DNA from: Lactonifactor sp. BIOML-A5
GTDB taxonomy: Bacteria > Bacillota > Clostridia > Lachnospirales > Lachnospiraceae
Reading direction: 5' to 3'
DNA: 64,000 nt
NCBI RefSeq assembly: GCF_009677585.1
Contig: NZ_WKYV01000019.1
Span: 9,942-73,941, forward strand
Shown here: piece by piece, positions 17,328 to 26,848 of the stretch
How the letters are laid out: each line of letters starts with the position of its first letter
How positions within the stretch are numbered: position 1 is the first letter of the stretch
Position numbers and translations under genes: made by a program
The notes under the pieces: generated by a model
The model's database searches: none
What the model was told of the DNA's origin: nothing
Seen by the model: the letters and a program-made list of their open reading frames with translations, nothing else

Positions 17328-18806
17328 ATGAACAGGGAGATCTTAAGGTTACAGTCCATTACCCAGAGACTCTATGGAAACAAAGTGCTTTCTAACATTT
17401 ATTTCAATCTGTATGAAGGTGAGATTCATGGGATCATTGGGATTAATGGAGCAGGCAAATCCACTTTAGCCCGGGTCATCGCCGGATGGCAGCAGGGATA
17501 TGAGGGCACTATTTTTCTGGAAAATCAGAAGGTACGTCTTGCATCGGCAGAAATGGCAATGCATATGGGAATCGCTATGGTACCCCAGGATCCGGACACA
17601 ATCAGCACCATGAGTATTGCAGAGTATATCTTTACGCTGAGAAAGGAAGCATCAAAACGTGTCCTGCTTCGAAGGAGAGAGATGGAAGGCAGAACCATTA
17701 AGCTGCTGGAGGAGATGGGATATCCCCTGCCTCCGGGGAGGACCATGGGGGAATTGACCAGAAGCCAGAAAAAATTTATGTCAATCGCTAAAACCCTCAC
17801 TTATAATCCCAAAATACTTATTTTTGATGACACCGAGATTGGCATGGAGCCTGAAGACGTTAATTTGTTCTGGGGGATTATTAAGAAACAGTGTTTAAAA
17901 GGGATATCCTGTATCGTGATTTCACAGAATCTGCCGAGACTTTCAGCGGAGTGCGGCAGGATAACGGTTCTAAGAGGCGGGAGGATTGCGGGCACGGTAA
18001 AAAACGGCAGCTGCCCGGAGGCTCATATTATGAACCTGGTACTGGGCACGAAGGATAGAGAGGGTGACAAAATCTCAGAGATACATCTGGGAAGGGAGAT
18101 ACTCCGCCTGGAGGACATCAGAGGAATTTATCTGAAGAAGGTTAGTTTTTCCATAGCCCAGGGAGAAATTCTGGGACTGACAGGGGCAGATGACGCGGGA
18201 AAGGAAGAGCTGGGAGATATTCTCTATGGCTGTAAAAAGTACCGGTCGGGAAGCCTATATTTCTGCGGTCAGCCTGTTACAGTGAAAGACTCACATGAGG
18301 CAGTGCGTATGGGGATTGGCTTTATCCCCGAAGAGAGGAATAGGCTTCTTTTGGAAAACCAGACGGTAAAGGATAATCTTACTTTTCTGCAGATGCAGAC
18401 AGCAAAAAATAGGTTTGGATACCTGAAGCCAAGCATAGCCGGGTATCTGGCAAGAGACTGGTGCGAAAAGGAGAATATCAGTGAGTTCGCCAAGAATACT
18501 CTTAATGAGGTGGGCGGCAATATCCGGCAAAAGCTGCTGCTTGGCCGATGGCAGGATAAAACTTTAAAGCTGCTTCTTCTAAACCATCCTACCAACGGGC
18601 TGGAGCAAAAGGAACGAAGGAAGACGCTGGAAAGAATATTGGAGTACAGCAAAAACGGCACGGCAGTATTGCTGATTACCAATGATCTGCAGGAGCTGGT
18701 CTCCCTGTGTCACAGAGTAATTGTCCTGAAAAAAGGCGAGATCTCCGGAGAGATTTATAAAGAAGAATTGTCAGAGATGGCGGTAACAAAACTTAAACTT
18801 ATGTAA
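17328..18806 (+). CDS. Degenerate tandem ABC ATPase (RbsA/XylG-like), probably not catalytic
   Basis: 492 residues in the two-domain RbsA layout, but with most catalytic motifs lost. In domain 1 the Walker A is intact (GINGAGKST, Lys44), the signature LSGG is replaced by LTRSQ (143-147) and the Walker B D-E is D-D (Asp167-Asp168). In domain 2 the P-loop is GADDAGKEE, with Glu293 where Ser/Thr should be, the signature is VGGNIRQK, and the Walker B D-E is Asn419-His420. No frameshift or stop occurs, so it is maintained. An intact RbsA lies three genes downstream (21042). It may be a regulatory or structural partner of the importer rather than a motor. That role is inference. Confidence 0.85.
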   Translation: MNREILRLQSITQRLYGNKVLSNIYFNLYEGEIHGIIGINGAGKSTLARVIAGWQQGYEGTIFLENQKVRLASAEMAMHMGIAMVPQDPDTISTMSIAEYIFTLRKEASKRVLLRRREMEGRTIKLLEEMGYPLPPGRTMGELTRSQKKFMSIAKTLTYNPKILIFDDTEIGMEPEDVNLFWGIIKKQCLKGISCIVISQNLPRLSAECGRITVLRGGRIAGTVKNGSCPEAHIMNLVLGTKDREGDKISEIHLGREILRLEDIRGIYLKKVSFSIAQGEILGLTGADDAGKEELGDILYGCKKYRSGSLYFCGQPVTVKDSHEAVRMGIGFIPEERNRLLLENQTVKDNLTFLQMQTAKNRFGYLKPSIAGYLARDWCEKENISEFAKNTLNEVGGNIRQKLLLGRWQDKTLKLLLLNHPTNGLEQKERRKTLERILEYSKNGTAVLLITNDLQELVSLCHRVIVLKKGEISGEIYKEELSEMAVTKLKLM

Positions 18807-18834
18807 CGGAAAATGAATAGGAAAGAGGGATGGC

Positions 18835-19920
18835 ATGAACAGCAGAGAACGTGTACAGGCAGTTCTGACCGGAAAACCGGCGGATCGTCTGCCTGTAGAT
18901 TTTCATTTCGCAGATGATACGGCCCTGCAGGTATTCGCCGGTCATTATGGCATGGGAGAGGAAGAATTTTTGACATATTTGGAAAATGATGTGCGTCATT
19001 TGTATGTGATGGACGAGGTGGAACTGTTTTTGCAGAATAGGCCGCTGATGAGATATGCTTTCGATCATGGATTCGCTTACCCAAATCCAGAAGATCCTGC
19101 TCTCTGCTTTGATCAGTGGGGGATCGGATGGAATATGGTGAGCGACGGGCAGCTTCCGGTTTCCAGTCCCCTGATGGACTGGGATGGATTGGACAAGGTA
19201 CAGGCACCGGATCCGAATAGAAAAGAGAACTTTTATGTGGTAGATACCAACATTCAGGGGTACATAGACAGGAATCTCGCTGTTGACGTGGCACAATATT
19301 TCGGCCCCTTTGAGAAGGGATATCTCATACGGGGCTTTGAGGATTTTATGATGGACATGTACGAGGAGACGGAGAAGGTAGAGATCCTTTTAGACAGGAT
19401 TACCCAGTATCGTGTGGAAATGGCAGAGGAGATCTGTCAGAGAGGAGTTACCTATGGGCATAGCGGGGATGATTTTGGCACCCAGGGAGGGCCCATTATG
19501 TCGCTGGCTCTGTGGAGGAAACTTTTTAAACCCCGTCTGGAACAAATCTGGAGTGTGTATAAAAGGCATGGACTCCCGGTGGTACACCACAGCTGCGGGG
19601 ACTGTGAACAATTTCTGGATGAAATGATTGAGATTGGACTGGATGCTATCCATCCAGTTCAGGCCGCAGCTATGGATATCCGTGAACTGTCCGGGCGTTA
19701 CGGAAGCCGTCTTGTGTTTTACGGGGGGTTTGACACCCAGGATATACTCACATTTGGAACACCAGAACAGGTGAGAGCCAATGTGAAGGAGACGATTGAA
19801 ACTCTGGGCCAATATGGAAGGATGTTCTGCGCACCCATTAATATTATGAGAAATGTGCCTCTGGAGAACTTCGAGGCGCTGGTGGAAAGCGTACATCAAT
19901 ATAGATATGCAGAGAACTAA
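18835..19920 (+). CDS. UroD/MtaA-family protein with methyltransferase-type zinc motif
   Basis: A 361-residue cytosolic protein of the uroporphyrinogen decarboxylase fold. It has VVHHSCGD, giving His252-x-Cys254, and a later Cys332 in FCAPINIM. This H-x-C...C pattern is the zinc site of methylcobamide-dependent methyltransferases such as MtaA/MtbA. Heme synthesis is unlikely here. No corrinoid protein is encoded nearby, so the acceptor is unknown. It sits between the degenerate ATPase and the RbsB-like lipoprotein of the same operon. It could demethylate an imported methylated sugar or polyol, which is inference. Confidence 0.78.
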   Translation: MNSRERVQAVLTGKPADRLPVDFHFADDTALQVFAGHYGMGEEEFLTYLENDVRHLYVMDEVELFLQNRPLMRYAFDHGFAYPNPEDPALCFDQWGIGWNMVSDGQLPVSSPLMDWDGLDKVQAPDPNRKENFYVVDTNIQGYIDRNLAVDVAQYFGPFEKGYLIRGFEDFMMDMYEETEKVEILLDRITQYRVEMAEEICQRGVTYGHSGDDFGTQGGPIMSLALWRKLFKPRLEQIWSVYKRHGLPVVHHSCGDCEQFLDEMIEIGLDAIHPVQAAAMDIRELSGRYGSRLVFYGGFDTQDILTFGTPEQVRANVKETIETLGQYGRMFCAPINIMRNVPLENFEALVESVHQYRYAEN

Positions 19921-19944
19921 GGGAAAGCAAAAGGAGGAAAAAAC

Positions 19945-20973
19945 ATGAGAAGAATGTTAGCTATTTTGTTGGCAGCAGTATTAGCTATGGCAGGTCTTAG
20001 CGGATGCGGAGACAAAAAGGAAACAGGGACAGCGGAGACGTCGGGGGGAAGTGAGAGCGGGGAGAAAAAGGATGCTTCGGATTTTAAGGTAGGTTTATCC
20101 ATGAATGTGCTGGTACATCCCTCCTATATCACAATGGAAGCCGAGATCCGAAAAGGATGTGAAGATCTTGGATATGAATATGTGTGTACCGATGCCCAGG
20201 AAAGCCTGGATAAGCAAATTTCAGATATTGAGGATCTGGCGGCCCAGGGATGCGATGTGATTTTTGTAAACACTTACGATCCAGATGTTCTGACACCGGT
20301 TATAAATAATGTTGCCGCCCAGGGAATCCGCGTGATCGCTGTGGACAATGCGCTGAGCGATGAGGCGCAGCTGGCCACTACCATCCAGGCAGACAATCAC
20401 CAGAATGGAGTACTGGTAGGCAACTATGTGGCTGATACTCTGAAAGGCCAGGATATAAAGATTGTCTGTATCAGCGGCGCAAAGGGTGCAGAAGTATCAC
20501 GTGTCCGCCGTTCCAGCTTTATTGAGGGCATCGTGGAAGAACAGCTGAGACAGGGAAGCGATGCCAAGGTGGAGATCGTAGCACAGGCATATACCGAGTG
20601 GTTTGCAGATGCAACTGTGACAGCAATGGAAGATATTATGGCTCTGAATGAAGAGTTTAACGTAGTATTTGCCGAGGCGGATGTTATGGCCATTGAGTGT
20701 TATAAGATCCTGCAGGATGCTGGGCTGTTGGATAAGGTTATGATAGTGGCAGACGCCGACGGGCAGAAAGAGGCTTTTGAACTGATTAAGGAAGGGGGAG
20801 CCTATAAGGCCACCGGACTGAACTCCATGACGCTTCTGGGACAGACAGCAGTGGAGACAGCCCAGAAAATTCAGCAGGGCGAAACTTCCTTCCCTTACAG
20901 AACCTATACGCCGAGTGCATGCGTAACCATAGACAATGTAGACGAGTACTACGACCCTGATTCAGCATTCTAA
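19945..20973 (+). CDS. RbsB-like substrate-binding lipoprotein
   Basis: 342 residues with a lipoprotein signal (lipobox LSGC, Cys21), a short Gly/Ser/Lys tether and a periplasmic-binding-protein type 1 fold: KVGLSMNVLVHPSY at the start, then DVIFVNTYDPD and GIRVIAVDNA. It is lipid-anchored and delivers a sugar or polyol to the RbsC/RbsA pair downstream. The dehydrogenase at the end of the operon hints at a tetritol or related polyol. Confidence 0.92.
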   Translation: MRRMLAILLAAVLAMAGLSGCGDKKETGTAETSGGSESGEKKDASDFKVGLSMNVLVHPSYITMEAEIRKGCEDLGYEYVCTDAQESLDKQISDIEDLAAQGCDVIFVNTYDPDVLTPVINNVAAQGIRVIAVDNALSDEAQLATTIQADNHQNGVLVGNYVADTLKGQDIKIVCISGAKGAEVSRVRRSSFIEGIVEEQLRQGSDAKVEIVAQAYTEWFADATVTAMEDIMALNEEFNVVFAEADVMAIECYKILQDAGLLDKVMIVADADGQKEAFELIKEGGAYKATGLNSMTLLGQTAVETAQKIQQGETSFPYRTYTPSACVTIDNVDEYYDPDSAF

Positions 20974-21041
20974 GAAACAGAACAGACTGGGTGCGGCGGG
21001 GAGGCCTCTCCGCCGTGCGGGTAAGAGAAGGAGATGGGGGT

Positions 21042-22562
21042 ATGAAAAAACCATACGCAGTTGAGATGGAGAAGATCACCAAGACCTTTGGCGGAGTCCA
21101 TGCGCTAAAGGAGGTATCTTTTCAAATTGTAAAGGGAACCATTCATGCGCTGGTAGGTGAAAATGGGGCTGGAAAATCTACCTTGATGAAAATATTGTCC
21201 GGTGCATATACCAAAGACAGCGGAAAGATTCTCATAGAGGGAAAAGAGATTTCGGAAGGCAGCACTTTGGAAATGAAAAAGGCAGGCGTGGGAATTATCT
21301 ATCAGGAATTTGCCCTTGCCCCGGATCTTACGGTGGCGGAAAATATCTTTATTAACCGTATGAACCTGGGAAAAGGCTTTATATCCTGGAAGGAACTGAA
21401 CCATAAGGCGGGAGAAATCATTGATAAGATAGGATTTCAGATTGAACCTTGTCAGAAAGTAGAGGAATTGAGTGTAGCCTTTCAGCAGATTGTAGAGATT
21501 GCCAAAGCTCTGGGGGAGGATGCCCGCGTCCTGGTGTTGGATGAGCCTACCGCCGTATTATCGCCCTATGAGACGGAAAAGCTATTTCAGGTTTTGAGGC
21601 ATCTGAGAGAGCAGGGAACCAGTATTGTATATATTTCTCACCGGCTTGATGAAGTATTTCAGCTGTCCGATGAGATTACGGTACTCCGGGACGGAGAGGT
21701 GGTCAGCCATAACCGCACGGAGGAAACGTCAATGGACAAGATTGTCTCTGATATGCTGGGGCGAAGCGTACAGTCCCTGTATCCGGAAAAGACAGCGGCT
21801 GGAGATGAGACAGTGCTGGAGGTGAAAGACCTGAACCTGGGCAATATGGTACGGGGTGTAAGCTTTGCACTGCACGAGGGAGAGATATTTGGAATTGCGG
21901 GGTTGGTGGGCAGCGGAAAAACGGAGACAGCCCGGGCCATTTTCGGAGCAGACAAGGGTGCACGGGGAGAGATTGTGTTAAAGGGTAAGAAAATACGTCC
22001 GGCATCTCCTTATGAAGGAGTTAAAAACGGAATTACCTACTTATCCGAGAGCAGAAAAGAGGACGGGGTTCTGCTGGATATGAAAATACGGGAAAATGTT
22101 ACCATGGCATCCATGAAAAAGGTGAGTAAATGCATGGTATTTCATATAAAAAAAGAAAAGAAGTATGTGGAGGAAATGATTCGCAGGCTCTCTATCAAAT
22201 CTAACGGTTCGGAAACTCTTACAGGGGATCTGTCAGGGGGCAACCAGCAGAAGGTATCCCTTGCTAAGTGGCTCAGCGTGGACAGCGATGTACTGATTCT
22301 CGACGAACCCACCCGCGGGGTGGACATTGGAGCAAAAATGGAGATTTATGGAATTATTCATGAATTAGCCAGGCAGGGAAAATCAATCATTATTGCCTCC
22401 TCAGAAATGGAAGAGATCTGCGGTCTGTGCCATCGGGTGCTGGTGATGCACAAAGGTCTGGCTAAGGGTATTCTGGAACAGGAAGAACTCACCAAACACA
22501 ATATTATTCACTGTTCTGTAGACAATCGTTCGGAACAATCCCCTAAAGCAGGAGGTATATAA
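21042..22562 (+). CDS. RbsA-type tandem ABC ATPase (intact)
   Basis: 506 residues, two nucleotide-binding domains. Domain 1 has GENGAGKST, Q-loop YQEFA and VLDEPTAVL, with an LSVAFQQ signature. Domain 2 has GLVGSGKTE, LSGGNQQK and LDEPTRGVD. It powers the RbsC-type channel. The frame is open from 20991, but ATG 21042 follows AAGGAG and starts at MKKPYAVEME. It stops three bases before the permease gene. Compare with the decayed paralogue at 17328. Confidence 0.94.
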   Translation: MKKPYAVEMEKITKTFGGVHALKEVSFQIVKGTIHALVGENGAGKSTLMKILSGAYTKDSGKILIEGKEISEGSTLEMKKAGVGIIYQEFALAPDLTVAENIFINRMNLGKGFISWKELNHKAGEIIDKIGFQIEPCQKVEELSVAFQQIVEIAKALGEDARVLVLDEPTAVLSPYETEKLFQVLRHLREQGTSIVYISHRLDEVFQLSDEITVLRDGEVVSHNRTEETSMDKIVSDMLGRSVQSLYPEKTAAGDETVLEVKDLNLGNMVRGVSFALHEGEIFGIAGLVGSGKTETARAIFGADKGARGEIVLKGKKIRPASPYEGVKNGITYLSESRKEDGVLLDMKIRENVTMASMKKVSKCMVFHIKKEKKYVEEMIRRLSIKSNGSETLTGDLSGGNQQKVSLAKWLSVDSDVLILDEPTRGVDIGAKMEIYGIIHELARQGKSIIIASSEMEEICGLCHRVLVMHKGLAKGILEQEELTKHNIIHCSVDNRSEQSPKAGGI

Positions 22563-22565
22563 GAC

Positions 22566-23522
22566 ATGGAAAAGACAGGAAAGCACAAAATTACTGTGAG
22601 TGAGTTTTTTGAAAAATGGAATACCGTTATCGTGTTTTGTGTTATTGTAATGATAGCTTCACTATTAACAACAAACTTTATGCAGGTGCAGAACCTGACC
22701 AATCTTCTGAAGCAGAATGCAGGGATCGGGATTATTGCAATGGGAATGCTTCTGGTTATACTTACTGGAGGGATTGATCTCTCCGTGGGCTCCATTGTGG
22801 GTGTGGGAAATGTTATCTTTGCGTATATGATGCAGACACACGGTCTGGGATATTCCATTGGAGTAACCCTGCTGGTGGGAGCGGCCTGCGGGGCAATCTC
22901 GGGATACTTCGTGGCATACCGGAATCTGCAGCCTTTTGTAGTTACGCTGTCTGTTATGACGGTGGCCAGAGGCTATGCCTACATAATCTGCAAGGGGGCA
23001 TCTATCTCCATTAAGCACCCGGACTTCTTGGCTTTCGGATATGGTACGTTTTTGGGAATTCCCAAGCAGACATATCTCATGATTATTATCTTTCTGCTTA
23101 TTTGGTTTGTTCTGCGGTATACGACTTATGGACGTATAGTAACTGCCATTGGAAGCAATGAGGAAGCTGTGCGCTTATCAGGTATCCGCAGCAGGATCTA
23201 TAAGTTTTCTGTGTATGTGGTATCCGGGTTATTTGCGGCGACAGCGGCTATATTAAATTCTTCAAGGACGGGAGTCGGTTCTCCCCTTACCGGAGACGGC
23301 TTTGAGCTGGATGCAATAGCCATTACGGTAATCGGCGGTGTCAGTCTGAACGGCGGGAAAGGTACTGCCGGAAGAGTACTGATCGGCGTCTTTGTGATTG
23401 GCATGATTGGCAATATTATGAACCTGACAAAAGTATCTGCTTATACACAGCAGGTAGTAAAGGGCCTGATCATTTTGTGTGCGGTATTTATGCAGACGCT
23501 TCAGAAAAAGTCCAGAGCATAG
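22566..23522 (+). CDS. RbsC-type sugar ABC permease
   Basis: 318 residues, eight to ten membrane helices, BPD_transp_2 family. The conserved stretches GGIDLSVGSIVG, AYRNLQPFVVTL and the coupling motif GSNEEAVRLSGI are present. It forms the channel, probably as a homodimer, for the RbsB-like lipoprotein and the RbsA ATPase directly upstream. Confidence 0.94.
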   Translation: MEKTGKHKITVSEFFEKWNTVIVFCVIVMIASLLTTNFMQVQNLTNLLKQNAGIGIIAMGMLLVILTGGIDLSVGSIVGVGNVIFAYMMQTHGLGYSIGVTLLVGAACGAISGYFVAYRNLQPFVVTLSVMTVARGYAYIICKGASISIKHPDFLAFGYGTFLGIPKQTYLMIIIFLLIWFVLRYTTYGRIVTAIGSNEEAVRLSGIRSRIYKFSVYVVSGLFAATAAILNSSRTGVGSPLTGDGFELDAIAITVIGGVSLNGGKGTAGRVLIGVFVIGMIGNIMNLTKVSAYTQQVVKGLIILCAVFMQTLQKKSRA

Positions 23523-23542
23523 GTCTAGAGAGGATGGAAAAG

Positions 23543-24631
23543 ATGGAAAAAGAGAGAAGGATACCTGCTGTTATGAAGGCATTGGTGGCATATGGAAAGG
23601 ATGACTATCGTCTGGAGATCGAGTACCCCACCCCGGAATGCGGACCGGATGACATTATAATTAAGACAGAGGCCTGCGGTATCTGTGCTGGAGATCTCAA
23701 ATGCAGCCATGGAGCTGCTATGTTTTGGGGGGATGAGATGCAGCCGCCCTGGGTAAAACCTCCCTTTATTCCTGGTCATGAGTTTTTTGGACATATTGTG
23801 GAGTTGGGAGAAAATGTTAAGGACTTTGTGCTGGGGGAACGGCTGATCGCAGATCAGATCGTACCCTGCGGAGCGTGCAGGTTCTGCAGGGACGGACATT
23901 ACTGGATGTGCCAGCCTCATAATATCTTTGGGTTTCAGGGATGCAACAATGGCGGAATGGCTGAATATGTGAGATATCCCAAGACTGCTGTACTATCCCG
24001 GCTACCGGAGGAAATGGGGGTGGAGGAGGCACTTTTAATTGAACCCTATGGATGTTCCAAACATGCAGTAGACCGGGGACAGGTGACGAATGAAGATATC
24101 CTGGTGATCTCAGGTGCGGGAACCCTGGGACTGGGGATGGTTACTTATGCCAGAAGGAAGAATCCTAAGAAACTGATAGTTTTGGACATGAAAGAAGAAA
24201 GGCTCCAGAAGGCCATGGAATTCGGGGCTGACATGGTGTGGAATCCGGGTACCTGTAATGTCGTAAAAAACATCATGGAACTGACGGATGGATACGGATG
24301 TGATGTCTATATAGAAGCTACCGGCCACCCCTCCAGCGTTATCCAGGGCCTGAATATGGTGAGAAAGCTGGGACGCTTTGTAGAATTCAGTGTATTCGGA
24401 GCCCCCACAACAGTAGACTGGTCTGTCATTGGAGATCGGAAGGAACTGGATATTTTAGGATCCCATCTAAGTCCCTACTGCTATCCTTTCGTCATAGAAA
24501 ATATTATAAGTAAAAATCTGAAAACAGAAGGAGTTGTCTCCGCCATGTTCCCCATTGAGGAATGGGAAAAAGCATTTGAGTATGCCACAGGAAAATATGG
24601 GGATCTGAAGGTGGCAATTGACTTTAGATAA
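23543..24631 (+). CDS. Zinc-dependent dehydrogenase, erythritol/L-threitol dehydrogenase-like
   Basis: A 362-residue medium-chain dehydrogenase. The catalytic zinc site is in GICAGDLKCSHG and GHE. Structural-zinc cysteines are in VPCGACRFCRDGHYWMC and the nucleotide site is GAGTLGLG. The insertion around HGAAMFWGDEMQPPWVKPP resembles the erythritol/L-threitol dehydrogenase (EltD) branch. Several in-frame ATGs exist (23534, 23543, 23573). The one at 23543 has the best spacing from GAGAGG. As last gene before a strong terminator it probably oxidises the polyol brought in by the RbsABC system. Confidence 0.85.
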   Translation: MEKERRIPAVMKALVAYGKDDYRLEIEYPTPECGPDDIIIKTEACGICAGDLKCSHGAAMFWGDEMQPPWVKPPFIPGHEFFGHIVELGENVKDFVLGERLIADQIVPCGACRFCRDGHYWMCQPHNIFGFQGCNNGGMAEYVRYPKTAVLSRLPEEMGVEEALLIEPYGCSKHAVDRGQVTNEDILVISGAGTLGLGMVTYARRKNPKKLIVLDMKEERLQKAMEFGADMVWNPGTCNVVKNIMELTDGYGCDVYIEATGHPSSVIQGLNMVRKLGRFVEFSVFGAPTTVDWSVIGDRKELDILGSHLSPYCYPFVIENIISKNLKTEGVVSAMFPIEEWEKAFEYATGKYGDLKVAIDFR

Positions 24632-24661
24632 CAGTGCGGAAAGCATGGGTTAAATGATAGG

Positions 24662-24704
24662 AAAAAGCCTTCCGGGACGCAGAAGCTCCCCGAAAGGCTT
24701 TTTT
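24662..24704 (+). terminator. Rho-independent terminator of the RbsABC-type operon
   Basis: AAAAAGCCTTCCGGG pairs with CCCGAAAGGCTTTTT with one mismatch, followed by a T-run. Confidence 0.92.
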
Positions 24705-24837
24705 ATGTGTCCGAAATAACTGCAGGTTAAGATTTTTTCATAATAGTTAACGAAGGCTCAGTAGTACATTCCCATAACTTCTGCTATTCTATAAGCAGCA
24801 AAGGTCAATGCAGAGATTATATTACAGGAGGAAACCC

Positions 24838-25881
24838 ATGGAGTTAGGAAAGGTAATCAGGACATTCAGAAAAGAGAAACAGCTAACACAGGAGGAAATG
24901 GCGAGGCGTCTGGGTGTTACGCCCCCGGCAGTTAATAAATGGGAGAACGGCAACTCTTATCCGGATATTACCCTGCTGGCTCCCATTGCCCGCCTGCTTG
25001 GAATTACAACGGATACACTCTTGTCTTATCGTAAGGAGTTGACAGACCAGGAAATCCAGGAGATACTCACCCGGGTGGGTGCGCGTATGAAAAGGGAGGA
25101 GTACAGTGAGGTGTTCCAATGGGCTATGGGTGTGATTCAGGAATACCCCGGCTGTGAAGCGCTGATCCTGCCGGTTGCCCAGGTTTTGGACGCATACAGA
25201 GACATTCTCCAGGTACCGGAGGCAGAGAAGTATGATGAGGAAATCTGCAGTCTTTACCGTCGGATGCTGAACAGTACAGATTCTGCTGCTGTCCATACGG
25301 CCTTAACTGCTCTTTTTCTGATAGCCCTCAAAAAGGAGCAGTATGAACTGGCAGAACAGTACCTGGACAAGATCCCCCAGCAGAGAGTGGACCCTATGAG
25401 ATACAGGGCATTGCTGTACGCGAAACAGGAAAAGAATGATCTGGCATATGAATTGTATGAGCGGATGCTATTTCAGGGATACAGCGATCTCACCTGGTGC
25501 CTGCAGGGGATCAGTGCCCTGGCAATAAAAGAGAATCATATGGATAAGGCAGAACGGATTGCCCAAAAGCAGAAAAAACTTGCGGAAATACTGGAGATGG
25601 GAAAGTACATGGAGGCTTCCCCGGAATTCTCACTGGCATATATGAGGAAGGACAAAGAAGCCTGTCTGTACCTGCTGGAAGAGATGACCGACGGTCTGGG
25701 AGATATGGCGCCCTACAGGAAATCAGACTTGTACAGCCACTTGCAGTATGCGAAACGCGGAAGCGAGAATACGGCGTTTATGATGCTAAAGGCACTGGAG
25801 GAAGATGAAAACCTGGACTTCCTCAGAGGGGAAGAAAGGTTTGAGAGGATTTTGGAGAACCTACGAGTGGTATTCTTTTAA
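24838..25881 (+). CDS. XRE-family regulator with TPR-like C-terminal region
   Basis: 347 residues. Residues 5-60 form an HTH_3 domain (TQEEMARRLGVTPPAVNKWE). The rest is helical and TPR-like (EQYELAEQYLDK, NHMDKAERIAQKQKKLAEIL), the layout of many single-copy Clostridial transcription regulators whose ligand is unknown. ATG 24838 follows AGGAGG. The gene converges on rfbD and the two ends overlap by 21 bases, so each 3' end is antisense to the other. Confidence 0.88.
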   Translation: MELGKVIRTFRKEKQLTQEEMARRLGVTPPAVNKWENGNSYPDITLLAPIARLLGITTDTLLSYRKELTDQEIQEILTRVGARMKREEYSEVFQWAMGVIQEYPGCEALILPVAQVLDAYRDILQVPEAEKYDEEICSLYRRMLNSTDSAAVHTALTALFLIALKKEQYELAEQYLDKIPQQRVDPMRYRALLYAKQEKNDLAYELYERMLFQGYSDLTWCLQGISALAIKENHMDKAERIAQKQKKLAEILEMGKYMEASPEFSLAYMRKDKEACLYLLEEMTDGLGDMAPYRKSDLYSHLQYAKRGSENTAFMMLKALEEDENLDFLRGEERFERILENLRVVFF

Positions 25882-26706
25882 AAATCTCTTCAGAGCATCT
25901 TCCCAGTGGGGCAGAAGGCCGAAACCGTTATCAGTCAGACAGGACTTATCCAGGCGGCTGTTTTTGGGCCGTCTTGCCTTTGCACCGTATTCTTCTGTGG
26001 TTAGAGGATGAACGGTGATATCTATATGAGATTCGGCTAAGATCCGGCAGGCAAACTCGTACCAGGAGCAGCAGCCCTCATTGGTAATATGGTAGGTGCC
26101 GTATGCCTCTGTCTGAATCATATCAACCATTAATTTTGCAGCATCCGGGGTATAGGTAGGAGAACCGATTTGATCGGCAACTACAGAGACTGGCTGACCG
26201 GTGTTTGCCCGCCTTATTATGGCTTTGACAAAATTATTTCCGTTGATTCCAAATACCCAGGATATCCGGACAATAAAATATTTTTCCAGCTGCTTCTCCA
26301 CCGCCAGCTCTCCCAGGTATTTACTCTTTCCGTATGCGCATTGGGGGTTTCTATTATCATCTGGTTTCCAGGGGCGATCTCCCACACCTTCGAATACGTA
26401 ATCGGAGCTTACAAACATAAATTTGCAGCCTGTTTTTTTGCAGGCAGTTATCAGATTCTGTGTCCCGGTTACGTTGACCATATGGCACAGTTCTGTTTCC
26501 TCCTCGGCTTTGTCTACCGCAGTATAGCCGGCACAGTGAATCACAGCATCCGGCCGGATATCCTCAACCGTGTGAAGTACAGCAGAGAGGTCTGTAATAT
26601 CACAGTCTTTCGACCCAAGGCCCACTGCAGGGATTTCTCTGCTTCTTAACTCTTTTATAATATCATATCCCAATTGTCCGGTAGCACCGGTAACTAATAC
26701 TTTCAT
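25861..26706 (-). CDS. rfbD: dTDP-4-dehydrorhamnose reductase
   Basis: 281 residues, NAD(P)-binding extended SDR. It has MKVLVTGATGQLGYD at the N-terminus, the HCAGYTAVDKAE stretch and catalytic YGKSKYLGE. It makes dTDP-L-rhamnose, the last step of the precursor pathway for surface polysaccharide. The start chosen is the ATG behind AGGAGG; the open frame runs 26 codons further upstream. The rfbA, rfbB and rfbC partners are not nearby, so it stands alone and converges on the XRE regulator. Confidence 0.93.
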   Translation of the reverse strand: MKVLVTGATGQLGYDIIKELRSREIPAVGLGSKDCDITDLSAVLHTVEDIRPDAVIHCAGYTAVDKAEEETELCHMVNVTGTQNLITACKKTGCKFMFVSSDYVFEGVGDRPWKPDDNRNPQCAYGKSKYLGELAVEKQLEKYFIVRISWVFGINGNNFVKAIIRRANTGQPVSVVADQIGSPTYTPDAAKLMVDMIQTEAYGTYHITNEGCCSWYEFACRILAESHIDITVHPLTTEEYGAKARRPKNSRLDKSCLTDNGFGLLPHWEDALKRFLKEYHS

Positions 26707-26848
26707 ACGCTGCCTCCTTTTATTCGATGTTATATTCTCTGAAAAAAGTGTAGATGCAAACCCTTGTACAATGAGAGAAGTCATCCGGGTTTCTTATAAT
26801 GATACTGTAAGTTTCTCCTTTTTCCAAGAAAATTATTGTAAATAGATA

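Noticed and set aside
17328..18806. Calling the degenerate RbsA paralogue a pseudogene
   Set aside because: There is no stop, frameshift or deletion, it has a ribosome site, and domain 1 keeps a perfect Walker A. A maintained non-catalytic protein fits better.
26170..26649. A 159-codon open frame on the plus strand
   Set aside because: It is antisense to rfbD, whose motifs are unambiguous.
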